Assembly: GCA_963731615.1 (NCBI GenBank)
Contig: CAVSWD010000006.1
Span: forward strand, 1 to 64,000
From: Gaiellasilicea sp963731615
Lineage (GTDB): Bacteria; Actinomycetota; Thermoleophilia; Gaiellales; Gaiellaceae
Reading direction: 5' to 3'
Length of the DNA stretch: 64,000 nucleotides
The first letter of the stretch is position 1. The number at the start of each line of letters is the position of its first letter. The translations under genes were made by a program, and so were the position numbers. Below, piece by piece: positions 34,939 through 43,267 of this stretch. Under the pieces are notes generated by a model. It was not told where the DNA came from, did no database searches, and saw nothing but the letters and a program-made list of their open reading frames with translations.

Positions 34939-35781
34939 CTACCGCCGAACGCGCTCGAGCAGCCGATCGGTCCACGTCCGCCGGCCGGTGTCGAAGTGGC
35001 CCACCAGCGCGTCACGGTAGGGCGTAGCTGTGCGTCGTGCGTAGGCGGCGAAACCTTCACGCCGCAGCGGCTGCCAGTCCTCGCGGTAGGGGATGACGAC
35101 GTGCTCGTGCCCGACGTGCCGCGCGGAGAGCAGGAACGCCAGCCCGACGCCGGACGAGACCTCCAGCAGGGGCCGACGCTCGCGCTCGGCCGTCCGCCGC
35201 AATCCGTCGTAAAGCGCCGCCAGCTCCTGCGGCGACGGCAGCTCGCCGGCGCTCGAGCGCAACTCGGCGACGGACGCTCGCAGCTCAGCGAGCTCGAGCG
35301 GGGGCAGGTCGACGAGCCGCGCGGTCGTGCCCGACGCGCCCTCGAGGGCCGCGAGCAAGTCGTCGACCGTGCCGAGCGTGGCGTCGCGGGACAGCACGCC
35401 GGCCCGCTTCAGCTCCGTCACGAGCGAGTCGAGGTAGACGCGAGAGCCGTGCGAGATGTCGGACGCAGCTGCCAGCAGCCAGAGCGGCGAGAAGCCGAAG
35501 GCGGCGATCGAGCCGAGCTCGACGACGTTGCCGGCCGTCTTCCGCTTCAGCAGCTCCCCCGGGTCCGGCTGGCCCGCGGGTTGCTCGCGCTCGACGGCGC
35601 CGACGAGCTCGATCGCGATCCGCAGCAGGTTCTTCGCCGTTGCCTCGTACAGCCGCGAGCGGCGGGCGAACCGCGGCAGGAGCACCTCCGCGGTCTCGTG
35701 CACGGCGCCGCCGACGGTGCCGACGAGCGCCCGGACGAGCCGCTCCGGCAGCGAAAGGAGAAAGGAGCGGGGACGGGCCAC
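34939..35781 (-). CDS. Hypothetical protein, 280 residues
   Basis: Helix-rich, no signal peptide, with a moderately hydrophobic centre (VVELGSIAAFGFSPLWLLAAAS) that could touch the membrane. The C-terminus is basic (ARRTATPYRDALVGHFDTGRR). I do not recognise a family. The GTG start at 35781 is a guess; GTG 35793 is four codons upstream. It is divergent from bolA, 15 bases apart. Confidence 0.65.
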   Translation of the reverse strand: MARPRSFLLSLPERLVRALVGTVGGAVHETAEVLLPRFARRSRLYEATAKNLLRIAIELVGAVEREQPAGQPDPGELLKRKTAGNVVELGSIAAFGFSPLWLLAAASDISHGSRVYLDSLVTELKRAGVLSRDATLGTVDDLLAALEGASGTTARLVDLPPLELAELRASVAELRSSAGELPSPQELAALYDGLRRTAERERRPLLEVSSGVGLAFLLSARHVGHEHVVIPYREDWQPLRREGFAAYARRTATPYRDALVGHFDTGRRTWTDRLLERVRR

Positions 35782-35796
35782 GGCTACGATGATCAC

Positions 35797-36033
35797 ATGG
35801 CCGCGACAGACAGGCTGGAGGCGATCCTGCGCAGCTCCTTCCCCGACGCGAGCGAGCTCGCCGTCGTGGACCGCACCGGCGGCGGCGATCACTTCCAGGT
35901 GACGATCGCGAGCGGCCGCTTCGACGGGCTCACGCTCGTGGAGCAGCACCGGCTCGTCTACGAGTCGCTGCAGGCGTCGCTCGACGACGGATCGATCCAC
36001 GAATTGCGAATCAAGACGAGAGGACTGGCATGA
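35797..36033 (+). CDS. BolA/IbaG-family protein
   Basis: A 78-residue BolA fold (helix RLEAILRSSFP, strand ELAVVDRTGGGDHFQVTIAS, the FDGLTLVEQHRLVYESL region). BolA proteins pair with CGFS glutaredoxins to handle [2Fe-2S] clusters, and the next gene encodes just such a partner with an ATGA overlap. ATG at 35797 has TACGAT 6 bases upstream, so it is leaderless-like. Confidence 0.92.
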   Translation: MAATDRLEAILRSSFPDASELAVVDRTGGGDHFQVTIASGRFDGLTLVEQHRLVYESLQASLDDGSIHELRIKTRGLA

Positions 36034-36386
36034 GCGAGTTGCGGGAGCAGATCAAGGAGATCATCGAGAACGAGCCGGTGAGCCTGTTCATGAAGGGAAC
36101 GCCGCAGCTGATCATGTGCGGTAACTCCGACCGGGCGCTCCGAGCGCTCCGCTCGGCCGGTGCGCCTGTGACGACGGTCGACGTCCTGCCCGACCCGCAG
36201 ATCCGGCAGGAGCTCTCGGCGCTCTCGGGCTGGCCGACGATTCCGCAGGTCTTCATCAAGGGCGAGCTCGTCGGCGGTGCCGACATCGTCGAGGAGCTCT
36301 ACGCGAGCGGCGAGCTGCAGGCCAAGCTCGACGAGGCGCTCGGGGCCGAGCGCGAGACGAGCGAGCGAGTCGCAACGGTCGCTTAA
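36030..36386 (+). CDS. Grx4-type monothiol glutaredoxin with CGNS site
   Basis: 118 residues. EPVSLFMKGTPQLIMCGNS, GWPTIPQVFIKGELVGGADI (cis-Pro and glutathione-binding segments). The usual monothiol motif CGFS is CGNS here; the Cys that ligates the cluster is kept. It likely shares a [2Fe-2S] cluster with BolA, and the genes are translationally coupled. The C-terminal extension after residue 100 is short and polar. Confidence 0.93.
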   Translation: MSELREQIKEIIENEPVSLFMKGTPQLIMCGNSDRALRALRSAGAPVTTVDVLPDPQIRQELSALSGWPTIPQVFIKGELVGGADIVEELYASGELQAKLDEALGAERETSERVATVA

Positions 36387-36432
36387 CGCCGTGCTTAATC
36401 CGCGTTAAAGCCTTCCGGCTACAACGAGCAGC

Positions 36433-37620
36433 GTGAACGGACGCGCCGTTTCCCGCACCGGAGCCCTTGCTGCCGCCTCCCTCCTCGGCGGCCTGGTCGT
36501 GCTCGGCGGGCTGGCGCTCACCGGCGACCTGGGTGGCGACACCACCGTGGTGAGGAGCTCCCCTGCTCCGACCCCCGCCGCTCAGGTCGCCGACGACGAC
36601 GGGCTCGCAGTCCGCGAGATCTACGCTCGCGCCGCACCCGGGGTCGTCCAGATCACCTCCACGAGCGTGCGGGAGGACGACACGCCGAGCCTCGACCCCC
36701 AACCGTCCGGACTTCCGCGGGCCGAGCCGCAGCAGGCACTCGGCTCCGGCTTCGTGATCGACAAGGCCGGTCACATCGTCACCAACTACCACGTGATCGA
36801 AGGCGCCGAGCAGATCGAGGTCAGCTTCTCGAACCAGGACACGCTGCGGGCGACGCTCGTCGGCAGCGACCCGTCCACCGACATCGCCGTGCTCCGCGTC
36901 GACGCGAGCTCACGCGGCCTGACGCCGCTCGCGCTCGGTGATTCGGGCGTTGTGCGCGTCGGAGATCCGGTCGTCGCGATCGGCAACCCCTTCGGGCTCG
37001 CCCGGACAGCGACGGCGGGCATCGTCAGCGCGGTCCAGGAGCGCACGATCACGGCGCCGAACGGGTATCCGATCGATCACGTGATCCAGACCGACGCGCC
37101 GATCAACAGTGGCAACTCGGGCGGTCCGCTGCTGAACGCGGAGGCGAAGGTGATCGGCGTCAACTCGCAGATCGCGCCTGCCGTGGGCTCGTCCGGCAAC
37201 GTCGGCATCGGCTTCGCCGTCCCCTCCAACACCGTCAAGGACGTGATCGCCCAGCTCGTCGCGACCGGCAAGGTCGACCGCGCGTACCTGGGCATCGGCG
37301 GCAGCACGATCACCGAGGAGCTGGCCCGCGTCTTGAAGTTGCCCGTCGACGCGGGGGTGCTCGTCGAGCGCGTCGGCGACGGGACCGCGGCTGCGCGAGC
37401 AGGTCTTCGGGCCGGCACGTCCTCGCTCGTCGTCGCGGGCGAGAGCTACATGCCCGGCGGTGACGTCATCGTCGCGGTTGCGGGTCGCCGCGTCTCCTCG
37501 CTCGAGGAGCTCCGCGACGAGCTCGCCGACCACAAGCCCGGCAAGAAGGTGAAGCTCCAGATCTACCGCGGCAACGAGCGAACCACCGTCGACGTCACCC
37601 TCGGCCGTCAGCCGAGTTAG
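36433..37620 (+). CDS. HtrA-like membrane-anchored serine protease with PDZ domain
   Basis: 395 residues. An N-terminal membrane anchor (residues 10-35), then an S1C protease domain with the triad His (NYHVIEG), Asp (STDIAVLRVD) and Ser (NSGNSGGPL). A C-terminal PDZ domain follows from about 300 (AYLGIGGSTI...). It degrades or refolds misfolded exported proteins. GTG at 36433 lies 7 bases after TACAAC (leaderless-like). A small inverted repeat TTAACGC/GCGTTAA lies around the glutaredoxin stop and may be an operator. Confidence 0.93.
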   Translation: MNGRAVSRTGALAAASLLGGLVVLGGLALTGDLGGDTTVVRSSPAPTPAAQVADDDGLAVREIYARAAPGVVQITSTSVREDDTPSLDPQPSGLPRAEPQQALGSGFVIDKAGHIVTNYHVIEGAEQIEVSFSNQDTLRATLVGSDPSTDIAVLRVDASSRGLTPLALGDSGVVRVGDPVVAIGNPFGLARTATAGIVSAVQERTITAPNGYPIDHVIQTDAPINSGNSGGPLLNAEAKVIGVNSQIAPAVGSSGNVGIGFAVPSNTVKDVIAQLVATGKVDRAYLGIGGSTITEELARVLKLPVDAGVLVERVGDGTAAARAGLRAGTSSLVVAGESYMPGGDVIVAVAGRRVSSLEELRDELADHKPGKKVKLQIYRGNERTTVDVTLGRQPS

Positions 37621-37629
37621 CTGGCGCAA

Positions 37630-37659
37630 GATGCGCATCCGCGGAAGCGGATGCGCATC
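37630..37659. terminator. Bidirectional terminator-like hairpin
   Basis: A perfect 13-bp stem (37630-37642 with 37647-37659) has a GGAA tetraloop, followed by a second short stem CCCCT/AGGGG. It lies between the convergent htrA-like and patatin genes. No U-tract, as is common in GC-rich actinobacteria. Confidence 0.6.
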
Positions 37660-37718
37660 GCGCGAAGACCCCTAAAGGGGCCGCCCGCGGCCCAAGAACA
37701 GCTCTAAGAACGGACGTG

Positions 37719-38864
37719 TCAGGAGGCCCGTTCGACCCGCTCGACGCCGCTCGCTTCCAGCTCGGCGTCGGCTGCGGCATAGCCGCGGGCGATCAGGGCG
37801 AGCTTGGCCTCCGGCGTCCACTCGCGCTGGCTGCGGAAGCCCGGGTCGAGGCTTTCCGCCCCGCCCGATCCGCGCACCGTGATCACCTGGACGCGCCGCG
37901 CCAGCCGCGTGCGGTCGAAGCGCTCTTCGACGGCGCGGGCGGCCCGGCCGCGGCGGCCCGGCCTCGCCTGCTCGACGGCGATGCGGACGAGGTCTGCTCG
38001 GAGCGCGTCGAGCTCCCTGATCGCCTCCTCGCGTTCCCGGACGAGCTGCTCCTCGAGCGCCGTATTGCGCTGGATCGATACGCGCATCAGCCGGATGAGC
38101 ATGTCGCCGAGGTGCACGGGCTCGCCGCGGAGGTCGCGCGCCTCCGCCTCGTCGAGCTCGGCGATGAAGGCGCGCACCGGCGGCACCGCCCGGAAACGGC
38201 TCAGGCGGGTACGCAGTCGCTCGAGCGACTCGAAGCCGATCCGCGGATAGCGCGGCACGTAGCGGAAGGCCACGGCGAGGTTCACGTCGGGCCGGTCGAG
38301 CGCGGCGCCGATCGGGAAGTTCCGGACCCAGCCGCCGTCGGTGGCGATCCGGTCGCCGACCTTGAGCGGGAGCACGAGCGCGCTGATCGCGGCCGAGGCG
38401 AGGAGAGCCTGCGCAAGCGTCTCGACCGGCGTCTCGTGCGACGAGTACGCCAGCTCGTACGACCGGCCCGGCGAGCCGTCGTCGGCCGAGACGTCGCTCG
38501 CGAACATGACCACCTCGATCGGAGCGGCGGCCATGTCCTGTGCGAGCTGGAGCGGATCGATCAGCCGCTCGGCGATCGTCGACGGCAACGCGTACTCGTG
38601 CAGGCCGTTCAGCGGCAGTCGCCAGAGGCGCTGTGGGCGGAAGACGTCGGCCGGCTGGAGCTCGAGGACGAACTGCTCGAGATCGTCGAGCCGGTCGAGC
38701 GCCGCCATCGTCCCGGTGAGCGCGCCGGCTGACGTGCCGAAGATGCAGCCGACCCGGTGCCAGAGCGGGCTCTCGCGCAGCCGCCGGAGGAAGCCGAGCT
38801 CGAGCAGGACCCCGTTCATGCCGCCACCGGAGAGCACGATCGCGACGTCGCGTTCGCTCGTCAT
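37719..38864 (-). CDS. Patatin-like phospholipase
   Basis: 381 residues. Oxyanion loop SGGGMNG at residue 12, nucleophile in GTSAG near residue 43, catalytic Asp in DGGWVRN near 198, so the Ser-Asp dyad is complete. The C-terminal third is a charged helical region with coiled-coil character (EEQLVREREEAIRELDALRADL). No signal peptide. It probably hydrolyses phospholipids or neutral lipid esters inside the cell. Confidence 0.92.
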   Translation of the reverse strand: MTSERDVAIVLSGGGMNGVLLELGFLRRLRESPLWHRVGCIFGTSAGALTGTMAALDRLDDLEQFVLELQPADVFRPQRLWRLPLNGLHEYALPSTIAERLIDPLQLAQDMAAAPIEVVMFASDVSADDGSPGRSYELAYSSHETPVETLAQALLASAAISALVLPLKVGDRIATDGGWVRNFPIGAALDRPDVNLAVAFRYVPRYPRIGFESLERLRTRLSRFRAVPPVRAFIAELDEAEARDLRGEPVHLGDMLIRLMRVSIQRNTALEEQLVREREEAIRELDALRADLVRIAVEQARPGRRGRAARAVEERFDRTRLARRVQVITVRGSGGAESLDPGFRSQREWTPEAKLALIARGYAAADAELEASGVERVERAS

Positions 38865-38911
38865 GACCAGATTGTCGCTGTTGTGCCGAGGCGTGACTAG
38901 GCTAGGGATCT

Positions 38912-39274
38912 GTGGAGCCGCACCAGCCTCGCCCCGGCAGCGTCATCCTCGAAGACGAGCTCGTCGAGCACGAGGAGCGGGTCTGGGTCGACGACTCGGA
39001 CGACGACCACAGCGGCTGGTTCTGCGTCCGCACCGACCCGTTTCCGTGCCCGGCGACCGGGTGCACCTTCGTCGCCGATTTCATGACCGCAGCTCACCTC
39101 GTGCTCGTCTGGGAGGAGCGGGACGACCCGAATCTGCTCTGGCATGCGCAGCGCGCGCTCGAGGTCGGCCGCAACCCCCGGGTCGTCGCCTACCAGCGCG
39201 GCTTCGGCCCGAGCGCCTCGTACTACGCCTGGGAGGCCGCGGGCCGGCCGGTGCACGCGGTACGTGGAACATAG
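38912..39274 (+). CDS. Hypothetical protein with possible zinc-binding Cys pair
   Basis: 120 residues. Acidic N-terminus, then WFCVRTDPFPCPATGCTFV, three Cys that with His (TAAHLVL) could bind a metal, and a basic C-terminal half. GTG at 38912 lies 8 bases after TAGGCT. The stop at 39274 overlaps the start of the ligase gene by 11 bases. Family unknown. Confidence 0.7.
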   Translation: MEPHQPRPGSVILEDELVEHEERVWVDDSDDDHSGWFCVRTDPFPCPATGCTFVADFMTAAHLVLVWEERDDPNLLWHAQRALEVGRNPRVVAYQRGFGPSASYYAWEAAGRPVHAVRGT

Positions 39275-40250
39275 ATTCGGCCGCAGGCTGACACTGGGCG
39301 TCGAGGAGGAGCTGATGCTCGTCGACGCTCGGACGCTCGCGCTCGCGCCCGGAGTCGAAGGGCTGCTCGGACCTGAAGGCCTGAAGACGGAGCTCTTCTC
39401 CTGTCTCGTCGAGACGAACACGCCCGTCTGTGAGTCGGCGGCAGACGCTCGGGCCGAGCTCGTCCGGTTGCGGTCGGTCGTGCGCGAGGCGGCCGCGAGC
39501 AAGGGGCTCGCCGTGCTCGCGTCCGGCACGCATCCGTTCTCGCGGGCCGAGGAGCAGGAGATCGTTGCCGAGCCGCGCTACCTGAAGATGCTCGCCGAGC
39601 TGGGGCCGAAGTTGCGCCGCCAGCTCGTCTGCGGCCTGCACGTCCACGTCGGCATGGAGAGCTTCGAGGCGTGCCTGCGGACGCTCGCGGCGATCGTGCC
39701 GTGGCTGCCGCACGTCCTGGCGCTCTCGCTCAACTCGCCTTACGTGCACGGGACCGAGACGGGGGAGCTCTCGGCTCGGGCAGCGCGCCTCGGCGAGCTG
39801 CCGCGCGGCGCGCAACCGCCAGGCTTCGCGTCCCCGGAGGACTGGAAGGCGAAGATCGCCGCCAGCGGCAAGGACTACACGCGCAGCTGGTGGGATGCGC
39901 GCCCGCATCCGCGCCTCGGCACGATCGAGGTGCGGATCGCCGACCAGCCGACGGACGTCGGTCGCACGGTCGCGCTCGCCGCTCTCATACAGGCTCTGTG
40001 CGTGGCCGCGCCACCGGCCGATCCGCCCGAGCCTGCGGCCTATCTCGCCGGGCGAGCCGCTGCGGCGCGCGGTGACCTGCCGGCAGGCGAGCTGCTCGCG
40101 CTCGTCGAGCCCGCCGCGCGCGAGCTCGGCACCTGGGCGATCGTCGAGACTCTGAACACACCCGTCGAGGCACGGCGTCAGCTCGAGGTGGGGCGCCGTG
40201 AAGGCGCCGTCGCGGTCGCCGCCGACCTGGTCGAGCGAACCGCCGCATGA
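39264..40250 (+). CDS. Glutamate-cysteine-ligase-like carboxylate-amine ligase (GCS2/YbdK type)
   Basis: 328 residues. The N-terminal LTLGVEEELMLVD, the acidic metal-binding strands and CGLHVHVGM are the hallmarks of the GCS2 family (EgtA/YbdK). It couples an amino acid carboxylate to an amine using ATP. The substrates cannot be told from sequence. GTG at 39264 puts the EEE motif at residue 14, as in relatives. It is translationally coupled (ATGA) to a large FtsX-type permease, which may export or sense its product. Confidence 0.88.
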   Translation: MEHRFGRRLTLGVEEELMLVDARTLALAPGVEGLLGPEGLKTELFSCLVETNTPVCESAADARAELVRLRSVVREAAASKGLAVLASGTHPFSRAEEQEIVAEPRYLKMLAELGPKLRRQLVCGLHVHVGMESFEACLRTLAAIVPWLPHVLALSLNSPYVHGTETGELSARAARLGELPRGAQPPGFASPEDWKAKIAASGKDYTRSWWDARPHPRLGTIEVRIADQPTDVGRTVALAALIQALCVAAPPADPPEPAAYLAGRAAAARGDLPAGELLALVEPAARELGTWAIVETLNTPVEARRQLEVGRREGAVAVAADLVERTAA

Positions 40251-43200
40251 GCGGGCTCCGCTCCGCGCTCTACCCGCTCCGGCTCGTCGCGGCCCGGCTC
40301 GGCAGGCGCAGCGCGCCGGTCGTCCTCGTCGTGCTCGGAATCGCCGCCGGTGCAGCAGTGTTGCTCGGCGGTCGCGCCGGCACCGTGGTCGCGCAGGACC
40401 GTGCCGTTGCGGATGCGGTCGAGCGGATCCCGGACGGCTCGCGCTCGGTGCGTGCCGTCTGGTTCGGCGTTCCCGGCCAGAGCGACGAGCCGCAGCCCCG
40501 CCTCGAACGTCGCGCCCGCGCGGCGCTGGAGCACGCCGGCGCCGGCGCCGCCACGGCGCTCGTCCTCTATCGGGAGAGTACGATCGCGGGCGTCTTCGCG
40601 GGACTCGGTGGTGTCGACGGGCTCGGCTCTCATGTGCGCCTGCGCTCGGGCCGGCTGCCGCGAGCGTGCCGTCCGGAGCGCTGCGAGGTGCTGCGCCTGC
40701 GCGGCAGCGGCCGCGTCCCGCAGCCGGAAGGCCTGCGGCTGGTCGAGGTCGGCGAGGCGGTGCTGGAGAGCCGCGTCCTCTTCGGCGATTTCCTCGCGCC
40801 CACCGACAATGCACTCGCGCAGGCAGCGATCAGCCCGTCATTCTCCCGCTCGGCGGGATATCACCGCCCGCCTCCGCCGCCGCTCTTCCTCGCCGAGGGT
40901 GTCGAGACCCTGGCCGGGGCAACGGCGCTCGACACCGTCTACCGCAGCTACGCCTGGGTCGTCCCGCTCCAGGCCGGCAACCCGCGGCTCTGGGAGATCG
41001 ACGGACTCGCCGCCGGCGTCGCCGAGGCGCGGTCGGAGCTCCAGTCGGTCACGTCGAGCTTCGACCTGATCGCACCCGTTTCGGAGCTGCGGGACGCGCA
41101 GGCGACGAGCCGGGTCGCCGGCAGGCGACTCGGAATCGTCGGTGGCGAGGCCGCTGCGCTGCTCTTCGCCTTCGCGCTGCTCGCAGCGATGACGCTCAGG
41201 CCCGATCTCGCCGCCGCCAGGCGGCGGCTGGCCTGGTACGGCGCGCGCGGCTGGCAGCTCGCGCTGGTCACGATCGCCGAGTCCGGGGTACTCGCGCTCG
41301 CCGGCACCCTGATCGGGCTCGCGCTCGGCGCTCTCGCCGGCGCGCTCGTCGCCGGCCGGGCAGGCGCTCCGGCCGCGGAGATCCTGGTGCGGAGCGTCCT
41401 CTCGCCAAAGGGACTCGGTCTGGCGCTCGTCGTCGCCGCCGCAGCGACAGTCGTCCTGGTCGCGACCGTCGCCACCCGGCCGGCGCCTTACGGTCGCACC
41501 CGGTTCTCGCTCCTCGACGCGGCGGCTGTGGCCGCAATCGTGCTCGTGGCGCTCGAGCTCGGTCGCGGGGCCGGCGATGGCGATGTCGTCCTGCTCACGC
41601 CCGCCCTCGTGACGTTCGCCGCCGCCGTTCTCGTCGCCAGGATCATGCGTCCGGCGCTGCGACTGCTGGAGCGCCTCACGCGGCGCCGCTCGATCGGCCT
41701 TCGGCTCGCCTCCTTGTCGCTCGCCCGCAACCCCGGCTACGCCATCGTCGCGACCGCGTTCCTCGTCGTCAGCTTCGGGCTCGCGCTCTTCGCGGAGAGC
41801 TACCGGGCAACGCTCGCGCGCGGCGAGCGCGACCAGGCCGCGCACCGCGTTCCGCTCGACTACGCCCTCAAGGAGGATCTCCGCCGGCTGATCCCCGTCC
41901 AGGACGCCGCGTCGCTCGATCGCTTCCGAGCGCTCGACGTCGACGTTGCGCCGGTGCTCCGGCTGACCGGCGGGGTCAGCCGCCTCGAGGGCGAGAGCGG
42001 GATCACGCTGCTCGGGATCGAGCCCGCGGCGCTGACGCGGCTGAACGGGTGGCGCGACGGCGATGCGAGCGCGTCGCAGGCCGAGCTGGCGCGGCGGCTC
42101 GACGTCTCCGCCTCGCCTAGGGGGCCACGGCTGCCGCGGGACCTCGAGCGCCTGGCGATCGAGACGACGTCCGACGACGTCCTGCTCTCGGCCGAGATCG
42201 AAGGCCCGACCGGCAGGTTCGCGCGTGTCGAATCTGGCGAGCTGATCCCGCCGGAGGCTCGTGGCGGCCGGCTGGCTGGGATCGTGATCGACCCGGCCAC
42301 GCGGCTGCAGGAGCGGGGAGCCGATGCCGGCAAGGCCGCGACGGGCTCGTTCGAGCTCGCCGTGCCCGATCTCCCCGGCGCACTTGACGGCTGGGTCGGT
42401 GTCGGCGGGGCGGAGATCGACGGCGGGACGGTGCGCTACACGCTCACGAACGCCGTGACGACACGGATTCGCCCGCGCCAGCCGGTGGACGTGGCGCTCG
42501 TGCCGGTGCTCGCGACCTCGCGCCTGGCGGCCGCCGCCGATGCCCGTGGAGTGCTGCCGCTGCAGATCTCGGGCGAACAGCTCGCCGTCCGTGTCGTCGG
42601 GACGGTGAAGCGGTTCCCGGGCGTCGACGGGCAGGCCGTCGTCGGCGATGCCGAGGCGCTCGCTGCTGCCGTGAACCTGCAGCGGCCGGGCGCGGGACGC
42701 GTGAACGAGGTCTGGCTGCGGCTGCCCGACTCGACCCGTGCCGGCGAGGTCGACCGCGCGCTGGCCGCGTCGCCGTTCGACGTGCTCACGGTAGAGAGCC
42801 GGCGCACGCTGGAGGACGATGCGCGGCGGGATCCGATCGCCCACGGGACGCTGCTCGCGCTCGCCGTCGCCGCGGCCGTGGCGCTCGCGCTCGCGCTCGC
42901 CGGGATCCTGCTGACCGTTCTGGGCGACCTGCGCGACGAGCGGGGGGAACTCTTCGACCTCGAGGCGCAGGGCGCCGCCCCCGCGCTGCTGCGCCGGGTC
43001 GTCCGCCTGCGCGCGCTCACCGTCGCGGCTGCCGGGCTGCTGGCCGGCTCGCTCGCCGGGATCGCCCTCGCCGCGGTCGTCACCGACCTCGTCGGGCTGA
43101 CCGCTCGTGCGACCGCGTCCGAGCCGCCGCTCGTTCTCGACGTCGACGTGCTCGTGGTCGTGGGAGCGGTCTGCCTCTACGTACTCGCGGCCGTCGCGCT

Positions 43201-43267
43201 CGTCCTCATCGCGACGCGACGTGCCTTCACGGCGGCGGCGCCGGGGCGGATCGAGGCGATCGAATGA
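40247..43267 (+). CDS. FtsX/MacB-type ABC transporter permease, large
   Basis: 1006 residues. N-terminal membrane helix, a long extracytoplasmic domain, a block of helices at about 305-530 (FtsX domain 1, with SLSLARNPGYAIVATAFLVVS), a second outer domain, and a C-terminal FtsX block from about 865 (LLALAVAAAVALALALAGILL). Such proteins move lipoproteins or peptides, or transmit force to cell-wall enzymes. The partner ATPase follows with an ATGA overlap. Confidence 0.88.
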   Translation: MSGLRSALYPLRLVAARLGRRSAPVVLVVLGIAAGAAVLLGGRAGTVVAQDRAVADAVERIPDGSRSVRAVWFGVPGQSDEPQPRLERRARAALEHAGAGAATALVLYRESTIAGVFAGLGGVDGLGSHVRLRSGRLPRACRPERCEVLRLRGSGRVPQPEGLRLVEVGEAVLESRVLFGDFLAPTDNALAQAAISPSFSRSAGYHRPPPPPLFLAEGVETLAGATALDTVYRSYAWVVPLQAGNPRLWEIDGLAAGVAEARSELQSVTSSFDLIAPVSELRDAQATSRVAGRRLGIVGGEAAALLFAFALLAAMTLRPDLAAARRRLAWYGARGWQLALVTIAESGVLALAGTLIGLALGALAGALVAGRAGAPAAEILVRSVLSPKGLGLALVVAAAATVVLVATVATRPAPYGRTRFSLLDAAAVAAIVLVALELGRGAGDGDVVLLTPALVTFAAAVLVARIMRPALRLLERLTRRRSIGLRLASLSLARNPGYAIVATAFLVVSFGLALFAESYRATLARGERDQAAHRVPLDYALKEDLRRLIPVQDAASLDRFRALDVDVAPVLRLTGGVSRLEGESGITLLGIEPAALTRLNGWRDGDASASQAELARRLDVSASPRGPRLPRDLERLAIETTSDDVLLSAEIEGPTGRFARVESGELIPPEARGGRLAGIVIDPATRLQERGADAGKAATGSFELAVPDLPGALDGWVGVGGAEIDGGTVRYTLTNAVTTRIRPRQPVDVALVPVLATSRLAAAADARGVLPLQISGEQLAVRVVGTVKRFPGVDGQAVVGDAEALAAAVNLQRPGAGRVNEVWLRLPDSTRAGEVDRALAASPFDVLTVESRRTLEDDARRDPIAHGTLLALAVAAAVALALALAGILLTVLGDLRDERGELFDLEAQGAAPALLRRVVRLRALTVAAAGLLAGSLAGIALAAVVTDLVGLTARATASEPPLVLDVDVLVVVGAVCLYVLAAVALVLIATRRAFTAAAPGRIEAIE

